From contig JACKBC010000007.1 in the NCBI GenBank assembly GCA_020634755.1, positions 62,001 to 126,000 of the forward strand: DNA of 64,000 nucleotides, in the 5' to 3' direction. Source of the stretch: Caldilineaceae bacterium. Its GTDB lineage: Bacteria; Chloroflexota; Anaerolineae; Caldilineales; Caldilineaceae. The first letter of the stretch is position 1. Every line of letters begins with the position of its first letter. The notes under the pieces are model-generated. The model searched no databases. It had not been told where the DNA came from and saw only the letters and a program-made list of their open reading frames with translations. The position numbers and the translations under genes are program-made. Shown one piece after another: positions 9,069 through 17,459 of the stretch.

Positions 9069-9114
9069 ATGTTGTTCAATCTTTTCACAATTTAATCAAG
9101 GAGCAAAAGTACAT

Positions 9115-10860
9115 ATGCATAGAAAACTCTTCTCCGTTGTGACCCTGTTCGCGGTCATGGCAATGGTGCTGGCCGGCTGCGTTCAGCCGGAGCCCATTGC
9201 ACCGGCTGATGCTGGCAGCGATGCCGCGGCCAGCAGTGACAGCGCTGCTTCTAGCGGGGCTGCCGCCACCGGCAATGAGGTTCCCGGCGGCGTTTACACT
9301 ACGGTGAGCAGCGCCGACGCATCCATTCTCAACCCGATTCTTTGGTCGGATAGCGCCAGCAGTGGCGTGGGGCGCTTCCTCTTCCCGGTGCTGATCGGCG
9401 CCGACCCCTTTACGGGCGAAACCGTTCCCACGGAAATGGCCGAAAGCTGGGATGTCTCTGATGATGGCCTGGTTTGGACCTTCCACCTGCGCGATGGTGT
9501 AACCTGGAGCGATGGTGAAGCCGTGAATGCAGATGACTTCAAGTTCACCTATGACGCCATTGCCAGCGACCTGGTGGAGACGCCGCGCAAGTCCAATGTG
9601 GAAGGCATTGAAAGCATTGAAGTGCTGGACCCGCTGACCGTTCAGATTACCTTTAAAGAGGTAAAATGTGATGGCCTGTTGGATCTGGGGCTGCGCTGGT
9701 TGCCCAGCCACATGTATGCCGCCGACTTTAGCGACATTATGGATAGCTCGTTGAATGAAGAACCCACCGTCAGCGCCGGCGAATTTGTCTTTAGCAGCTG
9801 GGCGCGTGATGATAACGTGGTGGAAGTGCGCAACGACAGCTTCTGGAAGGGCGCACCGCTTATGGACGGTCTGATTACCAAAGTGGTGCCCGATCCCGGC
9901 GCCCGCCTGGCGCAGCTGCAAAGCGGTGAGGTCAGCGACATTGGCCTCCAGCCTGAACAGCTGGCCATTGCCGAATCTGACCCCAACGTCGATATTTACA
10001 ATTTTAAAGATGATGGGTATGCCTATATCGGTCTGAACTTGGCCAACCCGGTCAATCCCCAGCCCGGCCAGGATGAAGATGGCAACCTGATCGACCAGGA
10101 TCCGCACCCAATTTTGAGCGATATTAACGTGCGCAAAGCCATTGCCCATGCGCTAGATTACAAGACGATCATTGACAACGTCTATTTGGGCCAGGGCTAT
10201 CAGATTGCGTCCAACGTGCTGCCGGCCGTGGAATGGGCGCACGATGCGGGCATTCAGCCTTATGAATATGACACCGAGCTGGCCGCGCAATTGTTGGAAG
10301 ATGCCGGTTGGGTCGATTCCGATGGTGATGGTGTGCGCGAGAAGGATGGCGTTAAATTGGCCTTGACGCTAAAGACCAATGCCGGCAATACCACCCGTGA
10401 AGACCTGGGCGTGCTGGTGCAGGATCAGCTCAACAGCATTGGCTTTGACATTGACTTTCAGGCCATTGAATTTGGCGCCCTGGTAGGTGAATTGCTGGGC
10501 CAAACCTTTGACATGGTTATCATTGGCTGGACTGGCCTTGGCACAGATCCCAATGATGACTCCTTCTGGCACACCAAGTACGATACGCCGGATAGCGGCT
10601 TCAACTTTGTAAGCTACCACAATCCAGAAGTGGATAAGCTCCTGGAAGAGGGCCTGGCCGTCGTGGGGTGTGCCGCGGCTGACCGCGCGCCGTTCTACCA
10701 GCAAATTCAGCAGATTATTCACGATGACGTGCCGTATGTCTTTGTGACCGGCAGCGTGGGCAACGTTGGCTATCGCACCGAGTGGGCTGGCCAAGACCCA
10801 GGTCCGTGGGATTTCTACTGGAACATTGAAACGTGGTTTGATACGACCCTGCAGCCGTAA
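9115..10860 (+). CDS. Family-5 extracellular solute-binding lipoprotein (cassette 2)
   Basis: A 581-residue binding lipoprotein with lipobox VLAGCV (Cys near residue 20) and a Ser/Ala/Asp-rich linker. The SBP_bac_5 fold is in normal order: lobe I with PTEMAESWDVSDDGLVWTFHLR and VTWSDGEAVNADDFKF, then lobe II with ARLAQLQSGEVSDIG, HPILSDINVRKAIAHALDYKTI and LEDAGWVDSDGDG. The ATG at 9115 has AAGGAG upstream and begins the signal peptide; the frame is open back to 9055 inside a repeat. It feeds the permeases at 10978 and 12256. This cassette lacks its own ATPases. Confidence 0.93.
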   Translation: MHRKLFSVVTLFAVMAMVLAGCVQPEPIAPADAGSDAAASSDSAASSGAAATGNEVPGGVYTTVSSADASILNPILWSDSASSGVGRFLFPVLIGADPFTGETVPTEMAESWDVSDDGLVWTFHLRDGVTWSDGEAVNADDFKFTYDAIASDLVETPRKSNVEGIESIEVLDPLTVQITFKEVKCDGLLDLGLRWLPSHMYAADFSDIMDSSLNEEPTVSAGEFVFSSWARDDNVVEVRNDSFWKGAPLMDGLITKVVPDPGARLAQLQSGEVSDIGLQPEQLAIAESDPNVDIYNFKDDGYAYIGLNLANPVNPQPGQDEDGNLIDQDPHPILSDINVRKAIAHALDYKTIIDNVYLGQGYQIASNVLPAVEWAHDAGIQPYEYDTELAAQLLEDAGWVDSDGDGVREKDGVKLALTLKTNAGNTTREDLGVLVQDQLNSIGFDIDFQAIEFGALVGELLGQTFDMVIIGWTGLGTDPNDDSFWHTKYDTPDSGFNFVSYHNPEVDKLLEEGLAVVGCAAADRAPFYQQIQQIIHDDVPYVFVTGSVGNVGYRTEWAGQDPGPWDFYWNIETWFDTTLQP

Positions 10861-10905
10861 GCAGATTTTGTATCAAAGTTCGTCGCTGTACATGCATAGT
10901 TTTTC

Positions 10906-10938
10906 ACAGGGGGTGGGTGCAATCGCCCTGCCCCCTGT
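10906..10938 (+). terminator. Hairpin between SBP 2 and permease
   Basis: ACAGGGGG (10906-10913) pairs with CCCCCTGT (10931-10938), with further G/C pairing inside, followed by TGATTTTC. It occupies the same position as the hairpins after SBP 1 and SBP 3 and probably limits read-through or protects the SBP mRNA end. Confidence 0.6.
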
Positions 10939-10977
10939 TGATTTTCGCAGCTTGTTGTGAAGGAGTGAAATCGCACT

Positions 10978-12045
10978 ATGGGCCGATACATTTTGCGCCG
11001 CCTGATTCAAGCGATCCCGACGCTGTTGGGCGTAAGTATCATAAGCTTTCTATTGGTCAATTCGGCGCCCGGTGATCCGTTGGTTTTGCGCACATTTGGC
11101 GATCCCAATATTACAGACGTCGATCGCGAAATTATGCGGCGCCAGCTTGGCATGGATCAGCCCCTCCCCATGCAATATATTAGCTGGATGACTGGCTTGG
11201 CTGTGCGCAGCGGCAACGTCATAGAGGAATTTGAGCGCACCGGTTCTGCCTGTACGTTTATCGGCGTGCTCAATACAACCATCTGTGACAAAGGTGGCGG
11301 CATTCTGCGTGGTGATCTGGGCACGAGCATTCAGACGAAGCAAGCCGTGTGGGATCGCTTGGTGGAACGGATGCCGGCCACGCTTGAATTGGGCACAGCT
11401 GCACTCGTACTTTCGCTCATCATTGGTGTGCCGCTGGGCGTCTTAAGCGCAGTCTATCGCGGCTCCTGGTTCGATAATATGGTCCGCTTCTTGGCCGTTA
11501 TTGGTCAGGCGGTACCCAATTTTTGGCTAGCGCTAATGGCCATATTTCTCTTTGGCGTCGTATGGGGAATTCTGCCTACTGGTGGTCGCCAAACCGCCAC
11601 ATTAACGGGCGACACCGATATTGCAGACAAGCTCTGGCATCTGATTTTGCCGGCCATTGTACTCTCGTTTGGCAGCTTGGCGCTCTTTAGTCGCATTATG
11701 CGCACAGAGACGCTGGAAGTCATCTTTACAGATTATATACGCACGGCCAAGGCCAAAGGGCTGCCCATGAGTCGCGTCTGGTTTGTGCACGCCTTGCGCA
11801 ACTCGCTCATTCCCATGATGACCATTTTAGGTCCGGCCGCGTTGGGGGTGCTGGCCGGTGCCGTGGTGACGGAAACCGTCTTCACCTGGCCGGGCATGGG
11901 GCGCTTAGCGCTGGATGCCGCACGACAGCGTGATTATCCCATGGTGTTGGGCGCGGGCATGTTCTTTTCAGTTCTGGTCATTATGGGCAATTTGTTGTCC
12001 GATATTTTTTACGGAATTGTTGATCCGCGCGTGCGGTTGTCGTAG
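10978..12045 (+). CDS. dppB: ABC transporter permease, DppB type (cassette 2)
   Basis: A 355-residue membrane permease. The N-terminus YILRRLIQAIPTLLGVSIISF is the usual first helix. The extracytoplasmic region contains LGMDQPLPMQYISWM and GDLGTS. It carries about 35 extra residues with two cysteines (SACTFIGVLNTTICDKGGG), possibly a disulfide outside the membrane. The EAA loop is DYIRTAKAKGLPMSRVWFVHALRN and the C-terminus is FYGIVDPRVRLS. The ATG follows GAAGGAGTGAAATCGCACT. It partners with the DppC-type gene at 12256. Confidence 0.92.
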   Translation: MGRYILRRLIQAIPTLLGVSIISFLLVNSAPGDPLVLRTFGDPNITDVDREIMRRQLGMDQPLPMQYISWMTGLAVRSGNVIEEFERTGSACTFIGVLNTTICDKGGGILRGDLGTSIQTKQAVWDRLVERMPATLELGTAALVLSLIIGVPLGVLSAVYRGSWFDNMVRFLAVIGQAVPNFWLALMAIFLFGVVWGILPTGGRQTATLTGDTDIADKLWHLILPAIVLSFGSLALFSRIMRTETLEVIFTDYIRTAKAKGLPMSRVWFVHALRNSLIPMMTILGPAALGVLAGAVVTETVFTWPGMGRLALDAARQRDYPMVLGAGMFFSVLVIMGNLLSDIFYGIVDPRVRLS

Positions 12046-12255
12046 ATTTGCTGACAACCGCAGCAACAGGTGTGGACATGGGCCCCTGTGCGCTAAATGG
12101 CTGGCTGAATTGTTCACCGCGTTGCACTGTTATAAATAATGAAGGCTCTTTTGGATCTCGGGTGGTTGACGCGTTGGCCTGAGCTCCCTCCTGGAAGGAG
12201 AGCGGGAGATCCCGTTGAGCCATAATGCATTTGTTCGAAATTGGGGAGAAGGCGT

Positions 12256-13296
12256 ATGGCCGTAAATCAAGCACAAATGACGCCCGGCAATCTGGCCACG
12301 GCGATCGGCGGGGCGTCTCAGTTGGAGCGCAAACCACAGACATATTGGAGCATGGCCATTCAAAGCCTGCGCCGCGACAGAATGACATTGGTGGCCATGG
12401 GCTTTCTGGTGGTATTGTTGCTGCTTTCTGTGTTTGCCACGCCGATTACCAATGCGCTGGTTGGCTTTGGCCCCAATGAAACTTTCCCTGAGAATGCATT
12501 TGCCAAGCCTTACATATGGCCGTACATCAAATGGCGCGTGGGCATGGATATGGTAACGGCGCCTACGATTTTAGGCCAGACGGGCGGGAAGATTTATTGG
12601 CTGGGCGCCGATCAACTGGGGCGCGATCAGCTGGCCCGGTTGCTCTCTGGTGGCCAGGTGAGCTTGACGATCGCCTTTGTGGCGGCGGGCATCTCGATGC
12701 TGTTGGGGGTCTCGGTGGGGGCGTTGGCCGGCTATTTTGGCGGTATTGTAGATGACATCATCATGTGGTTTATCAACACAATGGTTTCCATCCCGGCTAT
12801 CTATTTGCTCATTATTGTGTCGGCCATTTTTAGCCCCAGTCCGATTACCTTGACGCTTTTTTTGGGGCTGTTTGGCTGGTTTGGTACGGCGCGTTTTATG
12901 CGCGGCAATGTGTTCAAAGTGCGGTCGCTGGATTATACGTTGGCGGCGCGTTCCGTGGGCGCCCGCGATGGACGCATCATGTTGCAACATGTTATCCCCA
13001 ATAGCATTCCTGTCATCATTGTGCTTACAGCTATCGACGTGGGCGCGCTTATTTTGACCGAGTCGGCGCTTAGCTTTTTGGGATTGGGCATCCAGCCGCC
13101 CACTGCCTCGTGGGGCAGCATGTTGAGTCGGGCCAACAATTTCTTGTTTCTAATCGACCCCGCCACCGGCAGTTATAGCGCGCTGCATCTCCTGGTGGCC
13201 CCCGGTATCTTGATCACGCTTACCGTGCTTGCCTTCTACCTCATCGGCGACGGCCTGCGTGATGCGCTTGACCCCATGTTGAAGAACAAAAGTTAG
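12256..13296 (+). CDS. dppC: ABC transporter permease, DppC type (cassette 2)
   Basis: A 346-residue permease with first helix MTLVAMGFLVVLLLLSVFA, the conserved LGADQLGRDQLARLLSGGQVSL in place of the usual GTDxxGRDxxSR motif, an EAA loop LAARSVGARDGRIMLQHVIPN, and the end DGLRDALDPML. I chose the ATG at 12256 (GGAGAAGGCGT upstream) rather than the in-frame TTG at 12241. It forms the cassette 2 channel with the gene at 10978. ATPases would have to come from cassette 1, cassette 3 or elsewhere. Confidence 0.92.
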   Translation: MAVNQAQMTPGNLATAIGGASQLERKPQTYWSMAIQSLRRDRMTLVAMGFLVVLLLLSVFATPITNALVGFGPNETFPENAFAKPYIWPYIKWRVGMDMVTAPTILGQTGGKIYWLGADQLGRDQLARLLSGGQVSLTIAFVAAGISMLLGVSVGALAGYFGGIVDDIIMWFINTMVSIPAIYLLIIVSAIFSPSPITLTLFLGLFGWFGTARFMRGNVFKVRSLDYTLAARSVGARDGRIMLQHVIPNSIPVIIVLTAIDVGALILTESALSFLGLGIQPPTASWGSMLSRANNFLFLIDPATGSYSALHLLVAPGILITLTVLAFYLIGDGLRDALDPMLKNKS

Positions 13297-13575
13297 CCCA
13301 AATCGACACATTGCCATAGCGTCAAGTTTACAATGAGGAGAATGTGAGTCGAAGCCTGCTTGCGTTCTTCTCTTTTATTGCCTTTCGCTAGAATTCAGGA
13401 GAAATTCACACAAATTTCACATAAATGGATAACTGTGGTAAAAGTTCAGCATATTTAACGCTGTTGGCCAAGCTTGGTGCAGCAATACCGCAATTGGTGG
13501 TCCGTTTGTGCATTGAGTTTTGCAACAATCCCACTAAAGCGCTTAATTTTTCCACATACAAACAGGAGACAGTCT

Positions 13576-16170
13576 ATGAAGCGATTCCAACATTTCCCCA
13601 ATATACTGTTATTGGGCGCGGTGTTCCTATTGGTCTTCGTACTGGCGGCGTGTAATCCAGATGCTGCTGCACCTGCCCAAGAAGCTCCGCAAGAAGAAGC
13701 TGCCCAAGACGCGGGCGGCGAAGAAGCCGCGGCGGGCGCTGCGGAAGAGACCCCTGCCGAAACTGCGCCTGCCGAGCCGGAAGCCGCCGCACCCGTAGAC
13801 AGCGGGCCGGCGCCCACCGGCCTTGTAGATGAAATTGTGGTGGTGGAGGAACCGTCGCAAGATGCCGCCGTGACCCGCCTAGGTGTGGGCGAGATTGACG
13901 TGTTCGCCAACAGCGTGTCCGATCCGGAAGTCTTCCAGTCAATTCAGGCTGCCGGGCTGAAATATGCGCAATCCTACGGCAATTATTCTGAATTGACCTT
14001 TAACCCGGCCGGTCCGGTGTTTGAAGGTACCGGCAAGCTGAACCCCTTTGCCGTGCCTGCCGTGCGTGAAGCCATGAACTGGCTGGTGGACCGCGATTAT
14101 ATTTCCGAGGAGCTGTATGGCGGCTTGGCCGTGCCGCGCTATTTGCCGATTACGCGGGCGTTTCCCGATTATGCTCGCCTGGTCGACGTGGCGCGTCAGC
14201 TTGAGCTGAAATACGCGCACGCTCCCGATAAGGCGCGCGAGGTGATTACGGCCGAAATGGAAAAGCTGGGCGCCGAAATGGTGGACGGCAAGTGGCAATA
14301 TGAGGGCGAACCAGTCGAAATTATTGTGCTGATCCGCACCGAGGATGTGCGCAATGAGATTGGTGATTACGTGGCCAATTTGCTGGAAGACTTGGGCTTT
14401 GACGTGACGCGCGACTATAAAGCCGCCGCCGATGCGTCGCCCATTTGGATTCGCGGCAATCCGGGCGATGGCCTGTTTCACATCTACACCGGCGGCTGGG
14501 TAACCACCGCCGTCAGCCGCGATCAGGCCGGCAACTTTGACTTTTTCTACACGCCGCGCGGGCTCTCCTTCCCGCTTTGGCAAGCGTATACCCCCAGCGA
14601 AGAGTTCGACACCGTGTCTGACCGTTTAGGTCGCCGCGACTTTAAAACCATGGACGAGCGCAAAGAGCTCTTTGCACAGGCGCTCGATCTCTCCATGCAA
14701 GATTCGATCCGCATTTGGCTGGTGGATCAGCTGGGGGCGTCGCCGTACCGCACTGACATTGCCGTGGCCGCCGATCTGGCTGGCGGCGTTAACGGCTCGG
14801 CGCTGTGGCCCTATACGCTGCGCAAAGGTCAAGACGATGGCGCTTCTGTGACCATTGCTTCGCCCAGCATTTTGCCCGAGCCGTGGAATCCGGTGGCCGG
14901 CAGCAACTGGGTTTATGACACCATGTTGCAGCGCGGCATGAGTGATGGTGGCGTTCTGCCCGATCCCTTTACTGGTTTGAGCTGGCCGCAGCGCATTGAG
15001 CGCGCCGAAGTGACCATTCAAACCGGGCTGCCGGTGGTCAAGAGCCTCGATTGGGTCGATCTGCAATTTGCCGATACGATTGAGGTGCCCGCTGACGCCT
15101 GGATCGATTGGGACACTGAGACGCAGAAGTTTATTACGGTGGGCGAGAAGTATCCTGAAGGTCTAACCGCGCTGCGCAAGAGCGTAGTCTATTATCCCAG
15201 CGATCTCTACGACATTAAGTGGCAAGATGGCAGTAGCCTGACGCTGGCTGACTTCATCCTGGGCAACATTATGACCTACGAGCGGGCCAATGAAGCCAGC
15301 CCCATCTATGACGAAGCTGCCGTGCCGTCGTTCGAGCAGTTCCAGGAATCGTTCCGCGGCTGGCGCATTGTGCAAGAAGATCCGCTGGTCATTGAAGCCT
15401 ATTCTGATCTATACGGCTTAGATGCAGAGGCCAATGTGGCTACCTTCTTCCCCGGTGGCGGTGCCTGGCACCTATTGGGTATGGGTATAATGGCGGAAAG
15501 CGCCGGTGAATTGGCCTTCTCGTCCGATAAGGCTGACGCCAAAGAAGTCGAGTGGATGAACTATATTGCCGGCCCCAGCCTGGAAATCCTCAAGGCAAAG
15601 CTGGATGAGGCGGCGGCAGATAGCTATATTCCGTATGAGCCCACCATGAGTGCTTATATTACGGCGGATGATGCGGCCGCGCGCTGGTCCAATCTGGAAG
15701 CCTGGTATGCCGAAAAAGGCCATTTCTGGGTAGACTTGGGTCCTTACTATTTGGAAGATGCGTTCCCGGTGGAAGGCACCGTGCTGCTCAAGCGCAATCC
15801 CGATTTTACCGACCCGGCGGACAAGTGGCTGCGCTTCCAAGAACCCATGATCGCCGACGTGGTGGTGGATGGGCCGGGCCGTGTTACCATTGGTGAAGAA
15901 GCGACGTATGATGTATTGGTTACGTTTAAGGGGGAAGCCTATCCCACAAGCGACATAAATACGGTTAAGTATCTGGTTTTCAATGCCGTGGGCGATCTGG
16001 CTTTCTCTGGTGAGGCCGAAGCGGCAGCTGATGGTCAGTGGCAGGTCGTGCTCAGCGCCGACCAGACTGGCCAACTGGAAACCGGCGCCAATCGCTTGGA
16101 GATTGCGGTGGTGCCCATTCCGGTGAGCGTGCCGACCTTTGGTTCCCTGGAGTTTGTAACGGTCCCGTAG
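13576..16170 (+). CDS. Circularly permuted family-5 solute-binding lipoprotein with C-terminal Ig-like domain (cassette 3)
   Basis: An 864-residue lipoprotein (lipobox VLAACN, Cys near residue 21, then a long Ala/Glu/Pro linker). Lobe II comes first: a TRLGVGEIDVFANS block like the usual RxAALQxGEIDVA, then NPFAVPAVREAMNWLVDRDYI and a GDGLFHIYTGGW block. The lobe I motifs follow in the second half: EPWNPVAGSNWVYD, LRKSVVYYPSDLYDIKWQDG, LTLADFILGNIM, and finally GTVLLKRNPDFTDP, like the usual ERNPDYW. The break point thus falls exactly between the RNPDYW and GEID segments of ordinary family members. The last ~85 residues look like a beta-sandwich domain. The start has CAGGAGACAGTCT upstream. 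The permutation is my reading from motif order and needs structural confirmation. Confidence 0.85.
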   Translation: MKRFQHFPNILLLGAVFLLVFVLAACNPDAAAPAQEAPQEEAAQDAGGEEAAAGAAEETPAETAPAEPEAAAPVDSGPAPTGLVDEIVVVEEPSQDAAVTRLGVGEIDVFANSVSDPEVFQSIQAAGLKYAQSYGNYSELTFNPAGPVFEGTGKLNPFAVPAVREAMNWLVDRDYISEELYGGLAVPRYLPITRAFPDYARLVDVARQLELKYAHAPDKAREVITAEMEKLGAEMVDGKWQYEGEPVEIIVLIRTEDVRNEIGDYVANLLEDLGFDVTRDYKAAADASPIWIRGNPGDGLFHIYTGGWVTTAVSRDQAGNFDFFYTPRGLSFPLWQAYTPSEEFDTVSDRLGRRDFKTMDERKELFAQALDLSMQDSIRIWLVDQLGASPYRTDIAVAADLAGGVNGSALWPYTLRKGQDDGASVTIASPSILPEPWNPVAGSNWVYDTMLQRGMSDGGVLPDPFTGLSWPQRIERAEVTIQTGLPVVKSLDWVDLQFADTIEVPADAWIDWDTETQKFITVGEKYPEGLTALRKSVVYYPSDLYDIKWQDGSSLTLADFILGNIMTYERANEASPIYDEAAVPSFEQFQESFRGWRIVQEDPLVIEAYSDLYGLDAEANVATFFPGGGAWHLLGMGIMAESAGELAFSSDKADAKEVEWMNYIAGPSLEILKAKLDEAAADSYIPYEPTMSAYITADDAAARWSNLEAWYAEKGHFWVDLGPYYLEDAFPVEGTVLLKRNPDFTDPADKWLRFQEPMIADVVVDGPGRVTIGEEATYDVLVTFKGEAYPTSDINTVKYLVFNAVGDLAFSGEAEAAADGQWQVVLSADQTGQLETGANRLEIAVVPIPVSVPTFGSLEFVTVP

Positions 16171-16243
16171 GGGATTGACGATTCTGAATTTACGATTTGC
16201 CGGGTGTTTTGTGGATGAATTCGCCCGGTAGGTCGTAATCCGT

Positions 16244-16292
16244 AGCGATATAGGCGCGCCCTGAGCCTGTCGAAGGGCGCGCCTATGTCGCT
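16244..16292 (+). terminator. 19-bp stem-loop between SBP 3 and permease
   Basis: Positions 16244-16262 and 16274-16292 pair over 19 bp with one T-G pair; the loop is about 11 nt. The centre reads CCCTGAGCCTGTCGAAGGG, a palindromic sequence that I recognise as common in many bacterial genomes. There is no clear T run, so it may act as an mRNA 3'-end stabiliser instead of a strong terminator. Confidence 0.6.
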
Positions 16293-16319
16293 GTATTCTC
16301 TCTCACTTGGATACACATT

Positions 16320-17459
16320 ATGGCTGAAGCTACTTTTCCGCTGGCGCCAGACGGGGTCAGCGACCGTGTGCCATCGAAATCCTCCAGCGCCCTTGTGCGC
16401 ATGGCGCGTTTTACGCTGGTGCGCATTGGCACGCAAGCCGTGACGGTGGCCATCGCCGTCTATCTCAGTATTCTGCTGGCCAATATGGGCGGGCAGGTCG
16501 ATGAGATCCGCCGCGGCGTTATTCAGGAGCAGACCGCCATCTTTGCCGGGCTGAACCCCGAAGTGCAGCAGATGACGCCCGAGCAGAAAAAGGAACACAT
16601 TGATAAGCTGGTGGCGCTGGCCGAAAAGAAAGCGGGGCTGGACCAACCGTTTATTGTGCGCAGCTTTATCTACTTAAAAGACGGTCTGACGCTGAACTTG
16701 GGCCGCTCTGACAACATGCATAGCGATAGCGGTTCCAGCCTGGTGCGCCTCATCATTTTAGAGCGGCTGCCGCCCACGCTGCTGCTTTTTACCACGGCGC
16801 AGATGCTGCTCTTTTTTACTTCGCTCTTTATGGGGCTCTATCTTTCACGGAACTATGGCAACTGGATCGATAAGGTGAATTTAGCTTTGGCGCCTACCTC
16901 AGCGGCGCCTTCCTGGTTTTACGCACTCTTCTTGATTCTCTTTTTTGCCGGCGTACTGGGCGTGTTGCCTTTTGGCGGCATGGTGGGCGCGCCACCGCCA
17001 AGCACTACAGTGGGCTACGCGCTCAGCGTACTCAAGCATCTGATCTTACCTGTTTCCGCCGTGGCCATCAGCGCCATCTTTGCGGCCATTTACGGGTCGC
17101 GCACCTTTTTCCTCATCTATTCCAAAGAAGATTACGTTGAAATGGCCCAGGCCAAAGGGCTGCATCCGCGCACCATTGAGCGGCGCTATATTTTGCGCCC
17201 CACGCTGCCCATTATTGTGACCGGTTTTGCGCTGGGCATTATTAGCTTGTGGACTGGTTCGGTGACATTGGAAACTATCTTTAACTGGCCCGGTTTGGGG
17301 CGTCTGCTCTTTCAGGCCGCCACCATTGTAGACACGCCGGTGATTATTGGCGTGACGGTGATCTACGCCTATCTCCTGGCCATTACGGTATTTATTTTGG
17401 ATATTGCCTATGCGCTACTTGACCCGCGCGTTAAAGTGGGGATGGGAGGCAGCAGATAA
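16320..17459 (+). CDS. dppB: ABC transporter permease, DppB type (cassette 3)
   Basis: A 379-residue permease. The first helix (about residues 40-58) is preceded by a longer cytoplasmic N-terminus than normal. The extracytoplasmic region has a charged helix EVQQMTPEQKKEHIDKLVAL before the conserved AGLDQPFIVRSFIYLKDGLTLNLG. The EAA loop DYVEMAQAKGLHPRTIERRYILRP is near residues 268-291 and the end is YALLDPRVKVG. Stop and next start overlap as TAATG at 17457-17461. No good ribosome-binding site is visible before the ATG at 16320. Confidence 0.9.
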   Translation: MAEATFPLAPDGVSDRVPSKSSSALVRMARFTLVRIGTQAVTVAIAVYLSILLANMGGQVDEIRRGVIQEQTAIFAGLNPEVQQMTPEQKKEHIDKLVALAEKKAGLDQPFIVRSFIYLKDGLTLNLGRSDNMHSDSGSSLVRLIILERLPPTLLLFTTAQMLLFFTSLFMGLYLSRNYGNWIDKVNLALAPTSAAPSWFYALFLILFFAGVLGVLPFGGMVGAPPPSTTVGYALSVLKHLILPVSAVAISAIFAAIYGSRTFFLIYSKEDYVEMAQAKGLHPRTIERRYILRPTLPIIVTGFALGIISLWTGSVTLETIFNWPGLGRLLFQAATIVDTPVIIGVTVIYAYLLAITVFILDIAYALLDPRVKVGMGGSR

